Shown piece after piece: positions 47,450 through 60,600 of a stretch of 64,000 bases of DNA. Position 1 is the first letter of the stretch, and every line of letters begins with the position of its first letter. The notes under the pieces were generated by a model. That model was not told the DNA's origin and did not search any database. It saw only the letters and a program-made list of their open reading frames with translations. Source of the stretch: Megamerina dolium. Its lineage: Eukaryota; Arthropoda; Insecta; Diptera; Megamerinidae. Made by a program: the position numbers and the translations under genes. The stretch spans positions 44,714,040 to 44,778,039 of the forward strand of contig OY978527.1 of NCBI GenBank assembly GCA_963854835.1. Direction: 5' to 3'.

Positions 47450-48840
47450 TTGATATATGATTTTTTTGGAAATACTATTCAATCTGTGAGATAATTGGAA
47501 TTTCAGTATAAAATCCAATTAATTTAATGATGAAAAAGTCGTAGCATTTCCGTATTCTGCTGAGTTGAATGGGCCATCGTCGACCACATGATCGAGTGCT
47601 TCCAGGACGTAGGAAAAAGTAACAGGATATAATTGAATAATTATACTACTATACATTTTTGGGTGCAAGTAGTACTGGGTGTGTATGTACCTAGTACTTT
47701 CTGTAGTCTTATATAAAATTACTCACTGAAGACATCCGCTTCATCGTGGCGACTTTCACAATTTGTTTGTTATTTATCAACCATGCATGGGATGAAATTC
47801 TAAAACCAGTTAATAGTGAAACAATCCGGCATTTTAAAGAAGATTGTGAAGTCTCTAAACGAGAACTTGTTCGCAAACAAGCCGTAGAACTTGTAACAAG
47901 ACGTACAATACAAAAACGACTCAAGCGTGGACAAATTCTGTAATTGCGGAAACGCGGCTTTTGCGACTGATAACGCAACCAATGCTATGTTGGCAGTTTT
48001 AACAGATGGTATGTACTCAATGAAATGGTAACAAGGATGGAACAAGGTCACTATCACATCTCAGTGGTGAATGGGGAGTATCCTATGACAGCGTCACATT
48101 ATTACATTTTTATGAAAAAGGTATTAAAACTGCGAGAAATTTTGAGGAATATAATGGAGCCCTTGACACAAACCATGTTCCAAAACAAACTATAGATATT
48201 TCAATTAGACTCCGCCAAAACAAATCAACAGTAGCTTGAAAATCATGTACCCGAGTTTATTAGTAGTGACTATTGTCCGCCAGCCTGCCCAGTCTTAATC
48301 CGCTCCACTATAAGATGCATTTAGTTTTAGATGAATTGGTCTGTAGAAAACGCCACACCCTAATCTGGAGTCATTGTGGCGGGCGTAAGTAGAAGCTGTG
48401 CACAATTGCCCCATGGACTTTGTCCATACTGCCAACGACGAGTGATTTCAGTTTTCTTTCTGAACTCAAAAAACGACTTATTTTTGCTGTAATTTTTTTC
48501 TGCATTTCTTCTTTAGTTTAGTTTTTTGTCACTCATAAAAAAGTAGAATGCCAGATGGACCAAAGTAGTACGTATAGATTTTTGATCGCTGAATCCCAAT
48601 CCAATGCCGGACTTCCGCCATCATGTTCAGTTTTCTTTTTAAATATTTTTGCAGATTTTTTTTTGTGTCATCCCCAAATATTTATATTATTTTTTTTTTG
48701 TCATAAAGAAGGATGTACCGGAGTAGACACATTCTATGGATTTTGGGTGACTGAATCCGAATCAGTGGTCAGATTATGTTTTCTATTCTAAAAATGACGA
48801 TTACCTGCTATTTTTCGGGTATTTTTTAGGTTAGGTCTGT
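47450..48840. other. Repeat debris, not assigned
   Basis: 47545-47612 repeats the hairpin-associated repeat of 42569-42640. A plus-strand open frame at 47746-47943 (HFKEDCEVSKRELVRKQAVE core) has protein-like composition but matches no family I can name. Poly-T runs lie at 48657-48700. Confidence 0.4.
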
Positions 48841-48849
48841 AGGTAGTTA

Positions 48850-49175
48850 AAGGGTGACCCCCTTCTTAGGTTATAAAGTGTCAAATTTAGACAGTATCGG
48901 AGAAAACCTACTTATGTTAACCGAATATGAGCGGCAGATCCCTTATGACATCACTTTTTTCTGAGCTTTATCACAGAGCTCTTTAAGAATCATTGTTTTT
49001 TTTTTTTTCGTGGCAAATTGTTGCTGCCGGAAAAATATTGCTATTTCCTTGCTGACAGATGGGCACCGTTCGAAAGAAAAATATTGTCAACATTAAAGTT
49101 GCCTTCGCCGGAGATGAAATCCACAACCTACGGATTAGATGGCCAACACACTAAACACTGAGCTATAGCACCCTT
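48850..49175 (-). repeat. tRNA-headed SINE-like unit A
   Basis: Read on the minus strand from 49175: GGGTGCTATAGCTCAGTG, a tRNA-like 5' end with a recognisable A box, then GTTGGCC and a B-box-like GTGGATTTCATC about 40 bases on. The non-tRNA body shares blocks with unit B and with 8600-8850. Confidence 0.6.
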
Positions 49176-49179
49176 CAGT

Positions 49180-49493
49180 TATGATTAACAAATAAATTAA
49201 ATATGTGTCATTTATAAACCCTGCAGGGCTCTTTGTCCAAGCTTCTCTTCTAGTACTGTTGCGCGTGTTAAATTTTTTGACCGTATTAGAAGCAATCTAC
49301 TTATTTTAGCCGGTTCCGAACGGCAGAACCCTTGCAACATCACTTTTTTGAGCTTTGTCACAGAGTTCTTTTAGAAGCATATTCATGGCAAGTGGGTACT
49401 TTTCGATACTAAAGTTGTGCTTCAGTCGGTGATTAAACCCAAGATCTACAGATCAGAAGGCCATCACAATTACCACTGAGCTACGGCACCCAC
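49180..49493 (-). repeat. tRNA-headed SINE-like unit B
   Basis: Minus strand from 49493: GGGTGCCGTAGCTCAGTGG (A box TAGCTCAGTGG agrees with the TRGCNNAGYGG consensus), GATGGCCTTCTGATCTG, then TTGGGTTTAATCAC (B-box-like). The body ends near 49205 (GACAAAGAGCCCTGCAGGG). Directly 5' of unit A in a head-to-tail pair. Confidence 0.65.
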
Positions 49494-49499
49494 TAACCC

Positions 49500-51180
49500 C
49501 TCAGTTATGATACATTCATATATAGCTGCGTCAACAATCTGTCAAGATGATGATTATGCCCCATCATAAAAGATGCGAAATGATCTTTAAGTTTCGTCCA
49601 AAGAATCATAATTTTCCACATAAATTGCACACAATTTGCAATCGTTCACGCTTCGACCTCAATCTTCATAATGAATGGCAAACATTATTTAGTAGTGTAC
49701 CTAATTGACATTTTGATTGCCACATTTGATGGAATTTTTTCTTCACTTCCACTTTATATAATGAAATTCCGCATAATATACTATTCAATTTTCTTTTATG
49801 AATGAGATAGTAAAACTGTTTGGTTGAAATCAAATTGAAAAGAAACAAAAAAAAACACTCAATTCTTAAAAAATAATGCGTTGTCACATTTCTCCATGGC
49901 TTAGATAGGAGGTATATACTGTTACTATACATAAGTTGATACACGTGTATGTAAGCAAATAAGATATACATACCGAAGAGTGTGTATAATATGAATAGAA
50001 ACAAAAAACCAAAAAAAAAAAAAAATTAATAAATATTTAGGTCATTCTCATTACCAGCACCTTTGCTATATAGTGCTTGTTGTCACTAGTAGAGCGTGAA
50101 TATGTTCGAACGTGTATAAGTGCATGTTCGCATATTTATATGTTTTAAGAGAGCAAATAGTGCGTTTGTAAATTAATCAAAACCAAAAAAAAAATATGAC
50201 ATTTAATCAATGGAATCAATAGTGGGTATATGTGTATTTTACTTTATTATAAAAACTTTCAAGTCCCATGTGTCTGTCTGTCTTGTTTGTTTTATTAAAT
50301 TGTTTATTGTTTTGTCAAATTGTACACATTGAATGTAGAAGGTTAACTTGGCTTTTCACTTGCCACATCTGGTTATTTATGGTATGTAAATATATACATA
50401 AATACATATATGTACCTGTACGCACATACATATATATGTACTACATATTTCCTCTCGTGAAAAGTGCCGACATGTCTGGTTTAAGGCATACATACATACA
50501 TATTTATGCACATATGAGATGTTTCCACACAGACGGTTATTTTTTTTTTTTTTTTTTTTTGTTGAATTTCTTCATTTCCATCTTTTCTTCCAATAAATTT
50601 CCAATTTCCCATAAAGGCCAAGCCGGTTGGTTGTTTTGTCAGTCGTACATATTTGTTGTCTAACGTTGTTATTGTTGTTGTTTTTCGATATTGATACTAT
50701 TGTTTATGTACGTAGTCCAAACGCAACGCCAAGTAGTAGTAGTAGTAGTAGTAGTATTTTCCCATTGTAATGATGTCTACATTTTGAATTGATATTGACT
50801 ATTTGTGAGATGCGTTGGACACTTGCGCTATTAAAAAGAAAAGAGTTGTGACAATTTCAAGTGAAAAGAAATTTTAATGATTTTTTAAAATCAAATACAA
50901 CGGCTCCAACGTACTTTAATATTCATGCGACATTCTTGTTGTAAAAAAAAGTGCACGTTCCAGAGGCAATGAATTACTAGAAAGCTAACTTCACGCAACA
51001 AATTCTTGCCACAGTCACAAAAAATCAATATCTAAAATATTAACAATTTTCTCAAATTTATAATAAAGCTATTTGTTATGTTGTAGTATCCTATTATTAA
51101 TCCTTTAGAGATACTGACAAATTTCGAGTGAAACTATTTAATCAGATGCGATTTATATCGTCTGTCTATTCACTCGTGGA
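49500..51180. other. Intergenic / possible promoter region of the myotubularin gene
   Basis: AT-rich with a poly-T run (50540-50562) and (AGT)n near 50735-50756. No coding exon recognised. Confidence 0.4.
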
Positions 51181-51280
51181 CTTTTGCGGTAGGCCGTGAT
51201 GCATATTTTCGCACATATAACAGTAACACATATAATAGTGTAGTGAAATTGAATACGTTTGAAAGCATTTGTACTACACA
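51180..51280 (+). other. Candidate non-coding first exon of the myotubularin gene
   Basis: Sequence ending GTACTACACA is followed by a strong donor GTAAGTA at 51281. The first coding exon has a good acceptor (CTCTCTCT...TTGTAG) at 51676 just before its ATG, so a 396-bp leader intron is plausible. The upstream limit is unknown. Confidence 0.45.
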
Positions 51281-51631
51281 GTAAGTAAATTGCAAGTCCA
51301 AGTGATGGTCACTTAATTTAATTCATCAATGACTAAGATCGTTGGGACTTTTTAATTGATTTTTCATTAATGAAAAAGTGTCCGCGAGTGTGTGTATTCG
51401 TTGTGAAATTTTATTCGATGATTGTCTTTTGTTTCTACAATTACTACCCAATATAACTCTTAGACAGAAATCACATGGCGACGACGATGAGGTGTTGATA
51501 ATTCGTACCATTCCACCAATTCGTATTTATGCATTTTTATTGCGCAGTTGAATTTTCCTCGTCCTTAGACTAGCTCTGATATTTATTCATGTTATTGCAA
51601 ATTATAATTATATTCGAAATCCTATTAATTT

Positions 51632-51662
51632 AACATCTCTCTCTCTCTCTCTCTCTCTCTCT
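51632..51662 (+). repeat. (CT)n tract serving as polypyrimidine tract
   Basis: About 12 CT repeats immediately before the TTGTAG acceptor at 51676. Confidence 0.85.
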
Positions 51663-51680
51663 TCTTTGTATTGTAGCTAA

Positions 51681-54600
51681 ATGGAGGGATGCGAAGGTTC
51701 ACCTCCACATTCACTTTGTATGATTCGAGCTGCTGAATTATTTCCAAAACCTACAATGGAGACGGAAGACAAACAATTAGCAGTACCATTTCAAGAATGT
51801 AATTTGATATATGCTGGCTTTTGAGACGCATTCCTTCTGATTTATATGTTGTTTCTGGTGTTGTCTTTTCAGTGGCTGGCGAATCGGTCAAGTATTTGGG
51901 ACGCATAAGTGACGGTGTCTTAGCATTGTCCAATTATCGATTGTTTATGTTGAAAAAATCTACAAATTCAGAGACATCTGTGCCTCTGGGACTGATTGAA
52001 TCAGCGCAAGCACGTGACCTCTTTAATATCATAATTAATTGCAAGGATGCGAGCACGGTTACATGTTCATTTAAGACGGCCGAACAGTGTGCGGAATGGC
52101 AACGACGCCTTCAATTATCGGTTGGTGTACCTGAGACACTTGAATCTCTTTTTGCATTCCCATTTTACTCGTGGACATGCGATCTATCGACGGGGTCACA
52201 AAACAGTAGCTTTGGCTGTGGCAATAGTATTGTGGATGGCGATGGCGGCATTGAAAATCCAAATTGTTCTTTAGGTTCCGTCCCAGATTACTCGGAGCGA
52301 CTGCAGCGAGCCCAGCGTTACGATGATGATTTTAGGCGTGAAGTCGAACGTTTGGGTTTCGATTTGAATAGCTCATGGCGTATATCAAATGCAAATGAAG
52401 AGTTCAAATTGTGCCCTTCATATCCGCAAAAGTTGCTTGTTCCATGTTGCATTACAGACGAAACGTTGCACGTTATAGCAAATTTTCGCGGTTCACGTCG
52501 CCTTCCGGTGGTCGTGTGGCGTCATCCAAAATCATGCGCTGTCATTGCGCGCTGCAGTCAGCCAGAAGTGGGCTGGCTGGGCTGGCGCAATAGTAAAGAC
52601 GAACAATTACTTAAAGCTCTGGCTGATGCGTGTGCCTTTGACAGAGGCGAGCAAATGCGTCAACTTGCACTATCCTCTTCCGTTTCAACTAATGGGGCTG
52701 AGCAGAATTCGGCCGCAGACACCACTCACGAGGAAGTTGTTTTGGATGAAGTTAAAGTATGCAGCACATAAAATATCACCATTTTATATATGCAAACATT
52801 TTCTCTTTTCATTTTAATTTTTGGTTTTGAAGAAAATTCTTATTGTTGATGCTCGCAGTTATGCTTCTGCAGTAACGAATCGGGCACGTGGTGGCGGTTG
52901 CGAATGCACCGAATACTATCCCTGTGCTGATATCGAGTTTATGAATTTAGGCAACATTCATGTAATACGCAAAAGTTTTCATGCTCTACGCAATTTGTGT
53001 GCATCTCCTCCGGACAATCCTAGGTAAATAGACTGCTTACATTTCTCGTGCGGTATATTTCATCAAATAACATTTTCCATCGACAGTTGGCTGGGCTTAC
53101 TAGAACAGACAAAGTGGTTGCAACATCTTTCTGGCCTATTGGCTGCTTCAATGACCGTATGTCATGCCATTGAAAATAAAGAACAAGCCGTGGTAGTACA
53201 TTGTTCCGATGGCTGGGATAGAACTCCACAAATTGTGGCGACAGCTGAGTTGTGTTTAGATCCTTTCTATCGTACTGTGGAGGTAAGTACCCAGCACAGT
53301 TGAATTACAGCGTGAAATTGATGTTACATGAAACTTGAACTTGTCTGCAGGGTTTTCGCATATTGGTGGAACGTGAATGGCTAAATTATGGGCATAAATT
53401 TGCCGATCGTTGTGGCCATGGTCCAGGTTCGGACGAAGTAAATGAACGTTGTCCTGTATTTTTACAATGGTTGGATTTAGTACATCAAATACACAAACAA
53501 TTTCCTTGCAGTTTTGAGTTTAGCATGGCCTACTTGGTAAGTTAATGTGAATTTGGAATGAAAATGTGCAGTCAATATTTTTCCTCATTTCAGATTAAAC
53601 TTGCACAGCACTCACTTTCGTGTCTATTCGGAACCTTCCTATGTAATACAGTGAAGGAACGATTGGACAATTCTATTTTAGACCGTACATTCTCAGTTTG
53701 GCCATTTTTATCGGGGCCCATGTACAAAAATCCACTTTACATTGCAAATCGCGAAAGAGTAAGCAATCAATGTTATTCTTATTAAAGAAACCCAACTAAA
53801 ATATAATACATATGTGCATATATCAATAATCTTAGGTGTTATGGCCGGCGCATAATGTACGCGATTTATATTTATGGTCTGAAATATATTTGGGTAGTTT
53901 AGGCAATCAGAATAGTATTGATTTTCCAACAACAACAACGAGTGCTACTGACAATATACCCGGATCAACAAGTACGTTTTATTTTTTATTATTTCTATAT
54001 AGTGAAAAGTATTAACCTTCATAATACAATACAATTGCAAGAAAGGTAAACAAGCTAAATTTGGCGACTATTTTAGTAGTTGGCGACATTTTTAATAGAG
54101 TATTTTCGATACAGTACTCACAATATAGTGCGAGAATTTTAAGAAATTTGTCGCTTTAATAGTAGCGTTTGAGTGGATTGAAATTGATAATACGCCGGTC
54201 GTTCAACGAGTTCGAAATCATACCGAGGGAAAGAAGTCACATCAAAATTACCAATATATAATTGATTAACTTGTTGTTCATCCAACGGGTTGATGTCTGG
54301 ACTACCAGCTGGTCAATCATCCGTTGATATGAAGTCTGGAATGTTGTTTTTTAGCCACAGTTGAGTCATTTTTGTCTTGTGAGCAGAGGCCTCTTTGGAT
54401 CCTCAGGATGAGTTAGGATGCTTCTCCGGATGACCGAGCATACACACGATCATTCTGTTTATTGAATGATTCTTCTACGGTGAAGATTTTCTCGTCAGTA
54501 AACAGAATTTGTCTGTGAGCGTACCGACTGCGTAACGCTTTCAATTTTCGCTTGCGTATTCCCTCCAATGCGGCCGTGAGCAGATGTTGAGTGTATCGCT

Positions 54601-57600
54601 TGTATGCGCTGAGTTCCAAATCTTCATGGACATGCATTTACCGTGACAAGATTTTCTGTTTTCGCAGCGGTTTTCGGTCAATTCGTTTCTTCACGGCTTT
54701 GATCGCTTTCGGAGTTCTCACAATGCGCGGACGGCCGGATCTTTGATGATCTCGTACTCCACCAGTATCCTCAAACAACTTCACAGCACGATACACAAGT
54801 GATTCGGGTGACTTCAAGCGGTCGCAACGTCCGAAAGATATCGCCTTTTCCCATGTTGCATTTTAGTAGGCCAACTACAACAATACGATTTTCGATGTCG
54901 TCCCATTCCATGATTGTAAGCAATTGATGCTAAAAACTTTTTACGTGGCAATGAAGCATAAATGTCAAATGTCAAATCGCAGTTAATATGAAATATATGC
55001 GCCCAATATTGCATTCGTAATGAATGCGTTTAGTTGTGTACCAATATTTATGACTTGACTAGATACATATTTATATATAAACCATTTTAATCACCCTCAA
55101 CATGAGTCACGCCTTTTCCTTCATCCCAATAATAATGGCGCGTAGTCAAAATAATGTTTTCTAAAGTATCCGAACACAAGCAAAATTTTATAAATTTTTA
55201 TCAGCTCTGCCATCACAGTATTTCGCATCCCTAGCTTTTATTGATCTCGAGATATAGATATTTTACCGTCATTTGCCCTCTAAGAAAATTTGTAATGAGA
55301 AGAAAATATAATATCAAAAATGTAAGGTTTTGTATAAAAAAAAAAGAATTGTAATTATTCTTTAGTGACATTCGAAATTTACTTTAGGAGTAAACGTGAA
55401 AAATATATATGTTTCTGTCATCCATGTGAAATTTCATGACAATATCTGCATTTCTAAAATAGTTATGCTTGTGTTTTTTGAACAACCGCAAGTGAATTTT
55501 TCGATTTTTACAATATCTGAAATGATTCAACAAAGAAGTTTTATTCAAGTGTGAACGCCGAAGGTTGCCGAAGGAATCAACTGATGAACAGCACAAGGCT
55601 TAAGGTTTTTTGAACAACCGCAAGTGAATTTTTCGATTTTTACAATATCTGAAATGATTCAACAAAGAAGTTTTATTCAAGGGTGAACGCCGAAGGAATC
55701 AACTGATGAACACCACAAGGCATAAGGCACGTTGACATAAGTGTATTGTATCAGCTAGGGATTACTTTGAAGGGAATGAAATTGATTTGAAAGTATAAAT
55801 AAAGAATAACCAATTTCCCGGTATTTTTTTGCCCACAGTAGTACTCGTATGTGATGGCGACGATAGACGATAATAGTTTCTCTTCGAATTACAATATTTT
55901 CATCAAATATCAGAAATTTTGTATATGATGGTTAAGACTTTTCACTGCCAATATATGAATATATATACATATTTTATAATAATTTAATTTTATATATCAA
56001 GGTCCCATGTCAAAGACAAGATCTTACGGTGACTTAATTGGTGCTGGTGTTCTTCAAAGTGGTATCTCACGTAGATCAAGCGACCCTAATATGACTGTTG
56101 ATCCAAAGTATGTTATTTTACTATTGTCGAATACACAAGAATAAATATGATTAATTAATATACTTGTATGAATATTCTAGCTTAACAATTGGATTCGATT
56201 CAGGAGTAAACTCAAATATAGATATACAATCTGAGCGCGAGGACTCACCGGACATAATTAATAATTTAATACATGACACCACAAGAAAATTACAAAATTT
56301 AACATCCGAACTAAATAACCATGACGAAAATAATTTTCAAGACTATAAAAAGTATGATATATTTAATATATACGCCGCCGGCAACTCGATGGAGGTGCAG
56401 AATGAAGATATAAAAGAAGAAGAATTGCTAAAATATTATCAAGAGCAACAGAGCAGCAAACCCATATCAGCAGACGCTAGAAATAATAAATTTGACGTTC
56501 AAACGAAGAGTAATTTAAATGCTGTTGGTCATGCTGATGAATTGTTATGTGAAATTTCCAAACAAGCATCAAACTACTCTGAATCTGATGTTGTATTTGT
56601 TAACAACGCGACCACGACTGCAGCGAAATTACTACCATATTCGACTATAGATGACAAAGAGCAAAATGGTAATGATATTAATAAAACGGATAACGATATT
56701 ATGGAGCCCGAAGAAAGGCGAAATGGTGATGACGTTTGTGTTGAGAAATTCCACGGTGGCATATCCATACACAAAACGGGTAGTATAAATTTGGACCTAA
56801 TGCAAAGTGTAGATCTAGGAGGTATATTTTTTTAATTGAATTATTACTGAGATAATCTTTAATATTTGTTTTACCTCTGAACATTAGATCCAACATTCAA
56901 TACATTAGCTTCATCTCCAACTACTAACCATACTGTGGAATCAAGTTATACAGAAAACCTACAAAATATGTGGCATGGCTCGATCACTACTAGCACCGAT
57001 ACTCTGGTACCAATTGAAAATAGACAACAAATAACAAATAACCCTGTTCCAAGCGACGAGCATGATATTGTCGATGGTCGCGAGGATACTAATTATTCTT
57101 GTAATAATGACCAGAATAGTATACATACGAAAGAAAATGTAAGCCGCATATCGAAATTAAATGCATGTATTTTTTTAGTTAAGTTCAATTATATTTATAT
57201 TATAAAACGTGAAGGGGTATTTGTGTCGGGTGCGATGTTTATAAAAGTGTTGTGATAAAAGCTAAATTATTAATAAATAATTAGCTTAAAAAATAAAGAC
57301 TGTTATAAGTGACAATAAGTGTTGGGCAAACCTATGAGATTTATGTGCCTACCAATGTTCAACTAAATTAAAAAGAAATCAGAATACTTAAACAAAAATA
57401 ATAAATTGTGTAAAAAAAAATTTCCATTCAACGCTAGATTGAAGACGTGTACAAGCTCCATCAATAATAACAAGTAGTAATATTGATACTACTGCCACAT
57501 CAAATCCAAGTGCAAACACAACTACTACTACAATAAGTTCAATATTTAAAACCAAGAATGAGAGAATTAGAAGGAATTCTTGCTGTGACGTAATGCTGGG

Positions 57601-60600
57601 GAACAAATTAAAAAGAAAAATCTAAATAATGCGAAAAAATGTATTTGAGTCTGGGTGCCGGCAGAACGGCATCCATACTTTGGCAAGTGCTACATCCGTA
57701 GGAAACGAAAATAAAACTTATATCACACGCTTGTCTTTAAATATTCGCTTAAAAGCTCGCAAAAATAATCACGCACGAATACTTTTCAATTACTCCCGCG
57801 CGCGCTTTAAATGTGCTCTCTGGGAATACGCAGTGTAACTCTCCGAATCCTGGCTTATCAAATTATAGTTCAACCAGCCATCGACGTAGCGCCCGTACAT
57901 AGTTGCCGTACGTAAGAACATACAAATTGCTTTTGACACACGACAATCCCATAAGGTCGAGTCAGCTGACACGGTCTGCGGTTTTACGTCGGTGGATAGT
58001 TGAACCATTACACATTAGATATTATGATAATGGATCAAAACGCTCACAAATGTGCTGCTCATATACACAGACTCTCATTGCGCATTAGAAGGGATCGTCT
58101 GCGAACGACAGAACTGAACTGAAATGTTTTGATGGGGATGAGTAATCATATTTTGTTGCATTGCTATGAGTATTCAAGTATTCATTTGCACCAATTAAAA
58201 TATTATCACTCATGACTTGACTATGCTAATTTTATAGTTAGTACTCATTGCAGATCCCTGATGCGCATACAAGATTCACAGCAACAATGCTGCTTAGACA
58301 AGTATAGCAACAAATGCTGTTAACATACAAAATAGCAACATTGCTGGAAAGTAAAGTTCGCATGCTGATGACCAAATTATTAAAACTGACTCGGAACAAA
58401 CACATAGAAGCGAAGGAAATTCAAATAATCAAGCTAAAAATAAATAAATTGTGCTGGCTTTGAAAGAAAAATTACAATACAATACAATCGAGTACAAATG
58501 GCTCCTTTGTAAAACAATCTTAAAACTAATCTGGACTTCTGGTATCCCGATATAGGCAGTGCATCAACTTCTAATATTGAAAAACTCCAGGGAATACGCA
58601 AGCATCCACCGAGAATTAAGTGATCCCACCATCTCGGATGAAACCACAAACTGATGTAGAATCTCACTAACATCAAAACATCAACATGCTGCTATTTACA
58701 AGTACTAAAAATTAAAATGGAACGTTGATCTGCAATGAAAATATCTTTTTACACTGTTGTGTTACGAACATCAGAGAAAAAGGTGAAGGCCTCGCCAAAT
58801 AGCAAACTTCAACCTTCTGCAGCTTAATGGTCCAACAAACAGTGTCTACCAAAAGAAAGAAACCTGCGCCAAATACCTCGGAGTAATATTGGATTTAAAT
58901 CTGAGTTGCGGTATGGCGGGAAGGAAATGAGGGCTCCTATCCAAGCTAACATTCCGGATGTATACAGGTGTCGTGAAACATATCCCAACTTATGGAGCCA
59001 AACAATGCAAAAAATTTTCGTAACGGTAGCTCGCCAACCAAATGTTACTTTGGTCTGAGTATACTAGTATTAACACCACTGAGCACAGCCAAGAGTCAAA
59101 ATTCCAGTTCCTCAAAAAAGCCAATAGTACCAATAATAAAAGTACATAACAGAATGCGGGGTAAGCAGGGAACTATGGCCATTATGTTTGTAAGAGATCA
59201 AAACAAATAATTAACAAAAATCAGAAAGATGCATCAAGACAGACGTCCATTCATCGCTGGCTTACGGCCTATTGAAGAGCGTACAGCCAGAATATCCTGC
59301 ACGCGGCAACATCTGCTGCCGAAGTTGAAATCAAGCAAAGAACAAAGAAGCGTGATTCTGTAAATTTCCAGTTTTATGGAAGAAGAGGTTGAACTCGTTG
59401 CGTAGACGAGATTAATATAATTCGTTTAAAAATCTTGCCGATACTAAAGATGCTTCCGCCGGCCCTGAAGGCCAACGAACTAACCGCTGAGCTACAAGCA
59501 AATGGCCCTGGAAGTGTAAGAATTCTGCAACCGACCCCATACCTTACCCACGAACTGAAGGAGATAACTCGATGAGTATTCCAAAAAACAATCGCCATAA
59601 TTTTCCCCTTCCTAGTTCACTGTTTTTACTGTATTTTTTTATTCTGCGATACAATAGCTTCATCTGCAGCAATAAATCGGCGCCTACACTGCGCCAATTG
59701 AGAGGTGAAAAAGTTCATTCGAACACATTTTTGATCTAACGTGAGCAAACGCGGCTCCCAACGTGCGGACAGCTTTCTCATACCTAAATTTTGATTCTAT
59801 ATGTGAAAAACACGTCCCTTTCACATATTCATAGCTGCTACTATTGCTATTTGGTGAACTTGAACGCTGTTATCGTCTGTGGTTGCAGTTTTTAGGCATT
59901 CCGAACGTTCATCATATCTGAAACTGTCAGGAAATTGCCTTTCAAAAACACATATTTAATATAAGATCGATCCTCGATATTTCCGTTTTCACAAACATGC
60001 TCACATCGACTCCCTCAAGCGATAGTCGAGCAACAACTGCCCGTCCACAAATACCTGAAATGTTGAAATGCGGCAACACATTCCCTAGCATTTATTGACC
60101 GATTGATTGCTTCCATATCATGTTGAAGCCGAAGATTTTTTACACTAACCTCAAAATATCTAAAATATGAAATTTTTATGTTTACAGCGTAGCAACAGTA
60201 CCAGCACAAATTGCAGTATTCTACCAAAAGTACATAGTACCAACAATTGCCGACCAAATATCTTGTCAAATTCTACATACAATAATAGCTTTGAAACATC
60301 TACATCAATGTCGTCGATGTCGAATAACGTTAACGGCAATAGTAATCACAATCACCAGAATTATCCGATGGAAGAGAGCATTTTGATTTTGCCAGAACAT
60401 CAAAAGTTAGAAATATCAATTAGTGGTAAATGTGAGACAATTCCGTCAGGTAATGAATCCGACAGTGCAGCCACTAATGATAGCGCTTATGATGGTGGGG
60501 TGCCAGGTGCAGCGGTCAATATGTTAACATCGATGACGTCATCATCGACCACCACATCATCAAACATATATACACCATATTTAGGGGCAACTGCCAGTTT

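Larger units (their letters stand above)
53972..56001 (+). other. Intron 7 of the myotubularin gene, with transposon cargo
   Basis: A 2-kb intron between GTACGT and ATATATCAAG, much longer than the 60-80-bp introns before it. It hosts a mariner-like remnant and a tandem duplication. Confidence 0.75.
57139..60187 (+). other. Intron 10 of the myotubularin gene (3 kb)
   Basis: Begins GTAAGC, ends TTTACAG. It holds a coding-like block (57443-57838), retrotransposon and mariner scraps and a SINE head. A minus-strand open frame at 57790-58008 (GRYVDGWLNYNLISQDSE region) looks protein-like but is unassigned. Confidence 0.7.

Noticed and set aside
47746..47943. 65-residue plus-strand frame with regular composition
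   Set aside because: No family recognised, flanked by repeats and poly-T; too weak to call a gene.
49431..49493. A functional tRNA gene on the minus strand
   Set aside because: The A box is good but the B box (GGGTTTAATCAC) is degenerate and the 3' acceptor half is missing; a SINE head fits better.
51681..51824. Apparent premature TGA near the start of the myotubularin gene, suggesting a pseudogene
   Set aside because: The stop lies inside a 74-bp intron (51799-51872). Splicing restores the conserved GESVKYLGR sequence in frame.
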